Assembly (NCBI GenBank): GCA_905201055.1
Contig: CAJKMT010000051.1
Span: forward strand, 1-9,456
Origin: an uncultured Sutterella sp.
GTDB lineage: Bacteria; Pseudomonadota; Gammaproteobacteria; Burkholderiales; Burkholderiaceae_F
Direction of reading: 5' to 3'
Length of the DNA: 9,456 nt
Position numbers and translations under genes: made by a program. The notes under the pieces are model-generated. The model made no database searches. It saw nothing but the letters and a program-made list of their open reading frames with translations, and was not told the origin of the DNA. Below are positions 4,688-9,456 of the stretch, piece after piece. Positions within the stretch are counted from its first letter, which is position 1. Every line of letters begins with the position of its first letter.

Positions 4688-5185
4688 ATGTTAAACACGC
4701 TAGGCAATTACATTCCGGCAGCGTCAGAACGTGTGTTGATGACAATTGGCGGTGCCGTGGGTGCCGCTTTTTCTTTTGCTTTCGGAAACGTGGCGCCTTT
4801 AATCGTTTGGCTGAGCATTTTTGTCTCTGTCGATATGTGCCTTGGCGTTCTCGCTGCAGTTCACAAGGGGCGATGGCAGGCCAGAGTGATGTTCTGGGGG
4901 GTGATCCGAAAGGTGACGATGTTCTGCATTGTCGCCTTGGCCCACGGCCTTGACATCACTCTGCACGACTTAATTCACATCGATTTTGTCCAAAGCATTG
5001 TCATTGTCGCTTACACGGCGGCCGAATTTGGCTCGATCATCAAGAATCTTGAAAAGGCGGGTCTTGGGAGCGTTGTGCCTCCAATTCTCCGCTACATACT
5101 CTATGCGATCAATGACTACCTTGAAGAACGTGCGAAAAAGACCGTGCCGGTGAATCTGAAGAAGGAGAAAAAAGATGGCGAGTGA
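4688..5185 (+). CDS. Phage holin, toxin-secretion/phage-lysis holin type
   Basis: A 165-residue integral membrane protein with three or four hydrophobic segments: about 17-33 (VLMTIGGAVGAAFSFAF), 35-58 (VAPLIVWLSIFVSVDMCLGV), 75-92 (VTMFCIVALAHGLDI) and 100-117 (FVQSIVIVAYTAAEFGSI). The sequence AAEFGSIIKNLEKAGLGSVVPP, then LRYIL, and the charged tail (KKTVPVNLKKEKKDGE) match the holin family of Pfam Phage_holin_4_1 (TcdE/Cph1-like), where E..SI..N....G...P is typical. It would form the inner-membrane lesions that release the endolysin. It is preceded by a weak GGGAG (4677-4681), and its end overlaps the endolysin start by 11 bp. Confidence 0.85.
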   Translation: MLNTLGNYIPAASERVLMTIGGAVGAAFSFAFGNVAPLIVWLSIFVSVDMCLGVLAAVHKGRWQARVMFWGVIRKVTMFCIVALAHGLDITLHDLIHIDFVQSIVIVAYTAAEFGSIIKNLEKAGLGSVVPPILRYILYAINDYLEERAKKTVPVNLKKEKKDGE

Positions 5186-5630
5186 ATTTCGCCCATTTGG
5201 ATCATATCAGCCCTCTCTTGCAGAGGGCTTTGTTTCAGGTTGGGAAGGTGAGCGCCTGACTGCATATCCATGCTCTGCAGGTGTTTGGACTATTGGTTTT
5301 GGCCACACAAAAGGTGTGAAACAAGGCGATACGTGTACTGCAGAGCAAGCTCGCGCGTGGCTTCTCGAAGATCTCGCAGATGCTCAAATGCGCTTGGCTC
5401 GATACATCAATGTCCCGGTTACTCAAAATGAGTTCATTGCACTTGTTTCTCTAGTCTTTAACGTCGGTGTAGGAAATTTAAGCCGTTCTAAGTTGCTTAG
5501 AAAACTCAATTCTGGCGACCGAGAGGGTGCGGCTGATGAGTTTCTCGACTTCGATCTTGCGAACGGTCAACGGGTGGCAGGTTTAACCCGCCGTCGTAAA
5601 GCTGAGCACGATCTTTTCTTAACGGATTGA
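5175..5630 (+). CDS. Endolysin, GH24 lysozyme (T4/P1 type)
   Basis: A 151-residue peptidoglycan muramidase that cleaves the N-acetylmuramic acid to N-acetylglucosamine bond. The active-site pattern E-8-C/D-5-T is present as Glu24 (GWEGE), Cys33 (YPCSAG) and Thr39 (VWTIGFGHT); the Cys variant of the middle residue is known in this family. Later family marks are VTQNEFIALVSLVFNVGVGN and GLTRRRKAEHDLF. The length is close to that of T4 lysozyme. The N-terminus (MASEFRPFGSYQPS) has no hydrophobic signal-arrest-release segment, so release should depend on the holin encoded just upstream. The start is supported by AAGGAG at 5162-5167, inside the holin gene. Confidence 0.95.
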   Translation: MASEFRPFGSYQPSLAEGFVSGWEGERLTAYPCSAGVWTIGFGHTKGVKQGDTCTAEQARAWLLEDLADAQMRLARYINVPVTQNEFIALVSLVFNVGVGNLSRSKLLRKLNSGDREGAADEFLDFDLANGQRVAGLTRRRKAEHDLFLTD

Positions 5631-5632
5631 CG

Positions 5633-6007
5633 ATGTCAGACACTTTAAAAATAGGGGGTATCGGTTTTGTGATCGGACTCTTTGTTGCAGCGATTGCTGC
5701 TCACATTTGCTACGACTTAGGGTTTGATCATGGAACTGCTGAAGCAGTGGCTAAACAGGCTGAGGCCGTAAAAATAGCTCAAAAAGAGGTGAAAAAAGAT
5801 TATGAAAAGCGTATTCAAGAGCTTACTATTTCTCTTGAGCGCATTCGCAATGACAATGCTGAACGGATGCGCCAGCTCAACGAGTTCAGTCACGCCCGAA
5901 CAGATCTGGCAACCTGCCACCGTGACAGAAGTGAACTTGCAAGATTGGCGGTCAGAGGTGAAGAGCTACTCAGACGAGCTGACTCGTATCTTGAAGCGCT
6001 CAAATGA
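5633..6007 (+). CDS. Rz-type inner-membrane spanin (i-spanin)
   Basis: A 124-residue protein from ATG 5633; an in-frame TTG at 5627 would add two residues. Residues 6-29 are a transmembrane segment (LKIGGIGFVIGLFVAAIAAH), followed by a periplasmic helix with coiled-coil character (AVAKQAEAVKIAQKEVKKDY, then EKRIQELTISLERIRNDNAE) and a charged tail. This is the layout of lambda Rz, which joins with Rz1 to fuse the inner and outer membranes in the last lysis step. The nested lipoprotein reading frame inside it strongly supports the call. It lies two bases after the endolysin stop, with only a weak ribosome site. Confidence 0.87.
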   Translation: MSDTLKIGGIGFVIGLFVAAIAAHICYDLGFDHGTAEAVAKQAEAVKIAQKEVKKDYEKRIQELTISLERIRNDNAERMRQLNEFSHARTDLATCHRDRSELARLAVRGEELLRRADSYLEALK

Positions 6008-6014
6008 AAAATAG
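5802..6014 (+). CDS. Rz1-type outer-membrane spanin lipoprotein (o-spanin), nested in Rz
   Basis: Seventy residues in the +1 frame relative to Rz, starting inside it and ending seven bases beyond it. The N-terminus is a lipoprotein signal: MKSVFKSLLFLLSAFAMTML, then the lipobox LNGC with Cys23 as the lipidated residue, followed by Ala-Ser-Ser. The mature part is about 48 residues (SSVTPEQIWQPATVTEVNL, then a charged helix), a usual o-spanin size, though it is not as Pro-rich as lambda Rz1. A ribosome site, AGAGGTG (5785-5791), precedes ATG by ten bases. It pairs with Rz across the periplasm. Confidence 0.88.
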   Translation: MKSVFKSLLFLLSAFAMTMLNGCASSTSSVTPEQIWQPATVTEVNLQDWRSEVKSYSDELTRILKRSNEK

Positions 6015-6044
6015 CCGGAGCAATCGCTCCGGCCCTCTTTTATT
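6014..6044. terminator. Bidirectional intrinsic terminator
   Basis: A perfect 8-bp stem, GCCGGAGC (6014-6021) and GCTCCGGC (6026-6033), closes the loop AATC. It is followed on the plus strand by CCTCTTTTATT and, on the minus strand, by TATTTTTC. It ends the lysis operon from the left and the small minus-strand gene from the right. Confidence 0.88.
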
Positions 6045-6432
6045 CTTCGTTCGCCAGCTCTTCGGCGATTTCGTCTTTGCATTGATCCCACCATTGAGAG
6101 CCCCATTCTCGTGGATCGTCGCCTGTCACTTCGATTTTCGTGTTTCCGTGGTGCCAAGGGCAGCACCATGGAGCGGGGGAGTCTTCTAAGTCGTCAGTGT
6201 AACCGCCGGCAGCTTCCCACCCTTCGATGAATTGCGCTTGTTGTTCTTCCGTGAAGTCTTTCGTGTCAATCATTTTGTGTCCCTCTAAAGTGTCAAGTGT
6301 CTTTTGAATCCAAGCCGAGCCGCCTAAGTTTTTCAGTGTCTCGTGCTGGGTTTCAGTCAGTCGAAAAATAACGGGCTTTGTACCTGCGACCTTTCGACCT
6401 GCTCCGTGTCTCTTTCCGCCCCAGCTTCTCAT
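6040..6432 (-). CDS. Small protein with ribbon-helix-helix-like N-terminus, possible repressor
   Basis: A 130-residue protein. Residues 1-53 (GGKRHGAGRKVAGTKPVIFR, then LTETQHETLKNLGGSAWIQK) look like the short ribbon-helix-helix DNA-binding proteins common in prophages: a basic GAGRK lead, a beta strand PVIFRLT, and two helices. Residues 54-130 are acidic and Trp-rich, with a Cys/His cluster (APWCCPWHHGN) and another Cys near the end, possibly binding metal. Met54 (6273, minus) has its own AGAGGG seven bases upstream, so a 77-residue C-terminal product from an internal start, or a fusion of two small genes, is possible. The main start is supported by AGGAG six bases before ATG. It is read against the lysis operon. 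Repressor function is inferred from the fold resemblance and the palindromes over its promoter. Confidence 0.65.
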   Translation of the reverse strand: MRSWGGKRHGAGRKVAGTKPVIFRLTETQHETLKNLGGSAWIQKTLDTLEGHKMIDTKDFTEEQQAQFIEGWEAAGGYTDDLEDSPAPWCCPWHHGNTKIEVTGDDPREWGSQWWDQCKDEIAEELANEE

Positions 6433-6457
6433 CTTGAACTCCTCTTTGTTTCTTGTT

Positions 6458-6527
6458 GACTTGAATTATATATATATCATCAATCAAGTTATCAACTTGA
6501 AAAATGTATATTGTTAATCAAGTTTGA
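6458..6527. promoter_or_regulatory. Cluster of TCAAGTT operator-like half sites
   Basis: TCAAGTT-ATC-AACTTGA (6484-6500) is a perfect 7-bp inverted repeat overlapping the -35 region. Further copies are GACTTGA at 6458-6464, beside the -10, and TCAAGTTTGA at 6518-6527. Short repeated half sites across a promoter fit cooperative binding by a ribbon-helix-helix protein, most simply the product of the adjacent gene acting on itself. Confidence 0.55.
6465..6495 (-). promoter_or_regulatory. Promoter of the minus-strand small gene
   Basis: On the minus strand a perfect -10 TATAAT (6470-6465) lies 33 bp before the start codon, within a run of alternating T and A. A -35 candidate, TTGATA (6495-6490), sits 19 bp upstream of it. 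The spacing is slightly long, and other register choices in the TA run are possible. Confidence 0.55.
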
Positions 6528-6646
6528 TTTCAATCAAAAGTAATGTCACTTGTTAGAAAGTCGATTCGATTTTTGTTTTTTAGTTGTAAGGAGATTTTTT
6601 GTACAATTCGTTCTGAAATTTTGGCATGGTGTCTAGTCGTGGTTTT
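6528..6646. other. AT-rich gene-free stretch
   Basis: I see no coding region. AAGGAG at 6588-6593 resembles a ribosome site, but the only start after it (TTG 6599) runs into a stop after five codons. This looks like phage end DNA between the last gene and the attachment region. Confidence 0.4.
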
Positions 6647-6670
6647 ATGGTAATAAATATGGTAATAAAT
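6647..6670 (+). repeat. 12-bp tandem repeat, possible arm-type integrase sites
   Basis: ATGGTAATAAAT occurs twice in direct tandem, followed at once by the small palindrome TTTGCCTGCAAA (6670-6681). Direct repeats of this size within about 70 bp of an attachment core are typical of integrase arm-binding or excisionase sites. The role is inferred from location. Confidence 0.45.
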
Positions 6671-6716
6671 TTGCCTGCAAACAAATCTAATCGTTGAAAA
6701 TACTGATGGGTTTTGT

Positions 6717-6735
6717 TCTCGGCGGGGCCACCATC
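6717..6735 (+). other. Candidate phage attachment site: displaced 3' end of a tRNA or tmRNA gene
   Basis: TTCTCGGCGGGGCCACCA (last base near 6733) reads like the 3' end of a tRNA or tmRNA: part of a T-stem, a seven-base acceptor strand CGGGGCC, a discriminator A and an encoded CCA. A terminator follows within 20 bp, as behind a real RNA gene. The bases before it do not form a T-arm or any tRNA body, so only the end is here. This is what remains at one phage end after integration into the 3' part of an RNA gene. The intact gene should lie at the other end of the prophage, left of the window. Confidence 0.5.
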
Positions 6736-6747
6736 AAACTCAATATC

Positions 6748-6780
6748 GGCTCAGTCTTTTGACTGGGCCTTTATTGTTTC
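6748..6780 (+). terminator. Intrinsic terminator after the RNA-gene remnant
   Basis: GGCTCAGTC (6748-6756) and GACTGGGCC (6761-6769) form a 9-bp stem with one T-G wobble and a TTTT loop, followed by TTTATTGTTT. No gene in the window ends just before it other than the CCA-ended remnant, so it is probably the native terminator of the host RNA gene. It also shields parE from phage transcription. Confidence 0.75.
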
Positions 6781-6928
6781 CTGCTGTTCTCTAAAAATCA
6801 AAAATTCTTAGTACAATAGCAAATTTGCGAAGATATTTCGGGGAATAACCATCGGATTATTCTCTGAAAAAAACGAAATTCTCCTTATTTGGCAAAGTCT
6901 TTATTTTTGGTTCTCGGATTGATTTTCA
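6781..6928 (+). promoter_or_regulatory. parE leader and presumed promoter region
   Basis: This AT-rich upstream region of parE contains no coding region. TACAAT at 6812-6817 is a possible -10, but no good -35 stands at the usual distance. An inverted repeat, GAATAA (6843-6848) with TTATTC (6857-6862), lies between it and the start and could be an operator or mRNA hairpin. The promoter assignment is weak. Confidence 0.3.
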
Positions 6929-8896
6929 ATGGCTACTAAACGTTCTGATTACGGCGAATCCAGTATTAAAGTCTTAAAAGGTCTTGAACCGGTCAAACAG
7001 CGCCCGGGCATGTACACCTTAACGGATAACCCCCTGCATATCATTCAGGAAGTTATCGATAACTCCAGTGACGAAGTTTTGGCGGGTGGCGCCTCACGTA
7101 TTGAGGTAACTCTGCACGCGGACGGCTCTGTGACCGTGACTGACGACGGCCGCGGTATTCCAGTGGGCATTCATAAAGAAGAGGGAGTGCCCGCGGTGCA
7201 GCTTGTTTTCACACAACTGCATGCGGGCGGCAAATTTGAAAAGGATTCCGGAGGCGCGTATTCGTTTGCGGGCGGTTTGCACGGCGTCGGTGTTTCCGTC
7301 ACCAACGCGTTGTCAAAACGACTTGAAGTGACAGTGTGGCGCGAGGGAAAAGAGCACCGCATCGTTTTTGCCGATGGAGACGTGATCGAACCGTTGACAA
7401 GCCAAAAGAGTCCGAGACCGAAATCTTCTACCGGCACATGCGTGCACGTGTGGCCTGATCCAAAATACTTTGACAGTCCCAATATTCCGGTGGAGCAGTT
7501 GGTGCGACTTTTGCGTTCCAAGGCGGTTTTGATGCCGGGCTGCGAAGTGGTCTTTAATAACGAAAAGAATCAAACAACGCAGACTTGGAAGTTTGACGGC
7601 GGACTCAGAGAGTACCTTTTATCAGAAATGACCGCCGAGCCCATGATTCCTCCTTTTGAATCCAGCGGTTATGCGGAGGATGAATCCATGGGTTTTGCCG
7701 TGGGGGAAGGCGCGAGCTGGGTGGTTGCCTGGCAGGAAGAGGGGGTTCCCGTTCGCGAAAGCTACGTGAACCTGATTCCGACGCCCGCCGGCGGCACACA
7801 TGAATCGGGTTTGCGCGAGGGGCTGTATCTGGCAATTAAAGCGTTTATCGAAGCGCACGGTCTGATGCAGAAAAACGTCAAGCTTTTGACCGAAGACGTT
7901 TTTGCCCGAGCGAGCGCCATTTTGAGCGCCAAGGTTCTCGATCCGCAATTTCAGGGACAAACGAAAGAGCGTCTCAATAATCGAGATGCACTGCGCTTAG
8001 TGAGTAACTTTGTTCGCACGCAGTTTGAATTCTGGCTCAACGGTCACGTTGAAGAAGGCAAGAAGCTTGCAGAGCTTGTAATCAAGCAAGCTCAGGCTCG
8101 TCAGAATTCCGCCAAGAAAGTCACCAAGCGTAAGGGTTCAAGTGTCGCCGTGCTGCCCGGCAAACTTACCGACTGCGAAAGTGAAGACATCACCAAAAAC
8201 GAGCTTTTCTTAGTGGAAGGGGATTCCGCCGGTGGTTCTGCGAAAAAGGGACGCAACAAGGACTTTCAGGCGATTTTGCCCTTGCGCGGAAAGGTGCTTA
8301 ATACTTGGGAAGTGGACCGCGACCGTATTTTCGCCAACAACGAAATTCACGATATTTCGGTGGCAATCGGTGTCGATCCCCACGGTCCCGATGAAGAGCC
8401 CGATTTGTCTGAACTGCGCTACGGCAAGATCTGCATCATGGCCGATGCCGACGTGGACGGCTCTCACATTCAGGTACTGCTTTTAACGCTCTTTTTCCGC
8501 CACTTCCCGGCATTAATCCGCAAGGGTCATGTGTTTGTCGCAAGACCGCCGCTATTCCGTGTGGATGTGCCTAAGACCGGCCGCAAACCCGCCCGCACAG
8601 TCTATTGTCTGGATGAACGTGAGTTGGCTGTTGAGCGCAAGAAGCTTGAAAAAGAAAAAGTGAACATGGAAAAAGTAAAGATCTCGCGCTTTAAAGGTTT
8701 GGGCGAAATGAGCGATGAGCAGCTTTGGGATACAACGCTTAATCCCGAGACGCGCCGCCTGATGCCCGTGAGCTTCGGTGATCTCTCTTTGGCAGAGAGC
8801 CGTGAGATGTTTGACATGCTCATGGGACGCTCGGAAGCAGCGATGCGCCGGGCCTGGATGGAAAATAACGGTGACCAAGTTGAAGTGGATATTTAA
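6929..8896 (+). CDS. parE: DNA topoisomerase IV subunit B (ParE)
   Basis: A complete 655-residue type IIA topoisomerase ATPase subunit that pairs with ParC to unlink replicated chromosomes. GHKL ATPase motifs are Glu41 and Asn45 in QEVIDNSSDE, DDGRGIP at 72-78 and GGLHGVGVSVTNALS at 115-129. The transducer domain has QTKERLNNRDA (344-354) with switch Lys346. TOPRIM has the acidic EGDSAGG (430-436) and DADVDGSHI (506-514, metal-binding Asp506, Asp508, Asp510), and PLRGKVLN. RFKGLGEMSDEQLWDTTLNP closes the family pattern. YSFAGGLHGVG and NLIPTPAGGTHESGLREGL favour ParE over GyrB, as does parC directly downstream. The length is near the 630 residues of the E. coli protein. The ribosome site before ATG is weak. 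parC follows after 11 bases, so the two are cotranscribed. Confidence 0.96.
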   Translation: MATKRSDYGESSIKVLKGLEPVKQRPGMYTLTDNPLHIIQEVIDNSSDEVLAGGASRIEVTLHADGSVTVTDDGRGIPVGIHKEEGVPAVQLVFTQLHAGGKFEKDSGGAYSFAGGLHGVGVSVTNALSKRLEVTVWREGKEHRIVFADGDVIEPLTSQKSPRPKSSTGTCVHVWPDPKYFDSPNIPVEQLVRLLRSKAVLMPGCEVVFNNEKNQTTQTWKFDGGLREYLLSEMTAEPMIPPFESSGYAEDESMGFAVGEGASWVVAWQEEGVPVRESYVNLIPTPAGGTHESGLREGLYLAIKAFIEAHGLMQKNVKLLTEDVFARASAILSAKVLDPQFQGQTKERLNNRDALRLVSNFVRTQFEFWLNGHVEEGKKLAELVIKQAQARQNSAKKVTKRKGSSVAVLPGKLTDCESEDITKNELFLVEGDSAGGSAKKGRNKDFQAILPLRGKVLNTWEVDRDRIFANNEIHDISVAIGVDPHGPDEEPDLSELRYGKICIMADADVDGSHIQVLLLTLFFRHFPALIRKGHVFVARPPLFRVDVPKTGRKPARTVYCLDERELAVERKKLEKEKVNMEKVKISRFKGLGEMSDEQLWDTTLNPETRRLMPVSFGDLSLAESREMFDMLMGRSEAAMRRAWMENNGDQVEVDI

Positions 8897-8907
8897 GGAG
8901 ATCGGAC

Positions 8908-9456
8908 GTGACTAAGAATCAAACTGAAGATTTGTTCTCGGCCGACCTTTTCGGCGATGAGAATCATGAGCAGGAAGTTGAACTTAAAACTGAAGAGATG
9001 CAGCCTGCAGAAAGTGAAACCGTTACTTTAACTGACGAGAAGTCTCAGGAAGGAAACGAAGAACAAGTGCAGCCTCAAAACGAACCGGCTGATGCCGAGA
9101 CTTCAGAAGAAGAGCAATCTATTGAAACTGAGCCGCAGGAAGAAGTGCCTGCGCTCATTCCCCTGGAAGCGCGCCCGGTGCTTTCGGGCGATGACGGGGA
9201 GCGTCTGACGCTTGCGCACTTTGCGAGCCACGCCTATCTCGAATACGCCATGTCGGTCGTGAAGGGTCGTGCGCTGCCTGCGATCGGTGACGGCCAAAAA
9301 CCCGTGCAGCGCCGCATTCTCTACGCCATGCACGAAATGGGCTTGGGCCGAGTGGACGCCAAGACTGTGAAAAGCGCCCGCGTGGTGGGTGACGTGTTGG
9401 GTAAATTCCATCCCCACGGTGATACGGCAGCCTACGACGCCATGGTGCGTATGGCG
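8908..9456 (+). CDS. parC: DNA topoisomerase IV subunit A (ParC), 5' part, cut by the window end
   Basis: The first 183 residues of the DNA-cleaving subunit. It starts at GTG 8908, supported by AAGGAG at 8895-8900 seven bases upstream, overlapping the parE stop. Residues 1-97 are an acidic low-complexity extension rich in Glu, Gln and Pro (MTKNQTEDLFSADLFGDENH...). The conserved core begins at about 98 with GERLTLAHFASHAYLEYAMS, then VVKGRALP and GDGQKPVQRRILYAMHEMGL. The start of the quinolone-resistance region, GKFHPHGDTAAYDAMVRMA (165-183), is visible, with Thr at the position of E. coli Ser80 and Asp at that of Glu84. The catalytic Tyr lies beyond the window. Confidence 0.95.
   Translation, partial: MTKNQTEDLFSADLFGDENHEQEVELKTEEMQPAESETVTLTDEKSQEGNEEQVQPQNEPADAETSEEEQSIETEPQEEVPALIPLEARPVLSGDDGERLTLAHFASHAYLEYAMSVVKGRALPAIGDGQKPVQRRILYAMHEMGLGRVDAKTVKSARVVGDVLGKFHPHGDTAAYDAMVRMA

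Noticed and set aside
5282..5297. TGTTTGGACT inside the endolysin gene, matching the arm and spacer of the shufflon site
   Set aside because: The second arm is absent and the bases encode the conserved GVWTIGFGH motif of GH24 lysozymes, so the match is explained by coding.
6700..6733. A functional tRNA gene ending at the CCA
   Set aside because: Upstream bases do not fold into T-, anticodon- or D-arms; only the 3' end is tRNA-like.
9103..9417. Minus-strand open frame of 104 codons opposite parC
   Set aside because: It is antisense to the highly conserved ParC core, and its His/Arg-rich composition is typical of a shadow frame.
9409..9456. Thr and Asp in the ParC quinolone region as resistance changes
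   Set aside because: Residues at the Ser80 and Glu84 positions vary naturally between lineages, and without a susceptible relative they cannot be called mutations.

Overview
This window spans the right end of an integrated tailed phage, about positions 1-6720, and the start of a chromosomal topoisomerase IV locus, about 6735-9456. ParE and ParC read as betaproteobacterial: ParC has the core YAMSVVKGRALP followed by DGQKPVQRRILYAM. A host related to the Burkholderiales, perhaps a gut member such as Sutterellaceae, is a guess from sequence feel and not an established assignment. Short genes, ATGA overlaps and nested spanins are typical of a dsDNA phage late region.

Region 1 (1-2117) is the most unusual part. 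It is an array of promoterless, start-less C-terminal ends of a phage tail fibre, arranged as tail-to-tail pairs between copies of a 19-bp palindromic site (arms ATGTTTGG/CCAAACAT around a 3-bp spacer). I count nine complete cassettes plus the start of a tenth that leaves the window at the left. All nine end in the same kind of peptide (LQ.SAL..L.CIK.), while their bodies differ. This is the layout of a shufflon, a multi-segment inversion system, used here to vary a tail-fibre receptor-binding tip. The constant N-terminal part of the fibre is not in the window and is expected to the left. Three sites look intact (1, 3, 4), one carries a 4-bp spacer expansion that breaks frame (2), one is a half site (5) and one is decayed (6).

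Region 2 (2147-3319, minus strand) is a complete tyrosine recombinase with an N-terminal DUF4102-type arm-binding domain. Its position directly beside the array makes it the likely shuffling enzyme. Its start codon overlaps the start codon of the next gene on the opposite strand, within a single CATG.

Region 3 (3318-6014, plus strand) is a tightly packed late operon: a tail-fibre-assembly-like protein, a membrane-anchored phage protein, a small membrane protein, a holin, a GH24 endolysin, and the spanin pair Rz with Rz1 nested inside it. It ends in a bidirectional terminator at 6014-6044. Late transcripts that join the fibre gene to this operon would run antisense across the recombinase.

Region 4 (6040-6928) holds a small minus-strand gene with a ribbon-helix-helix-like N-terminus and operator-like repeats over its promoter. 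Next come AT-rich DNA with a 12-bp tandem repeat, and then a tRNA/tmRNA-like 3' end fragment (GGCGGGGCCACCA) followed by a terminator, which I read as the attachment-site scar at the phage/host boundary. Region 5 (6929-9456) is parE and the 5' part of parC, which has an acidic extension of about 97 residues.
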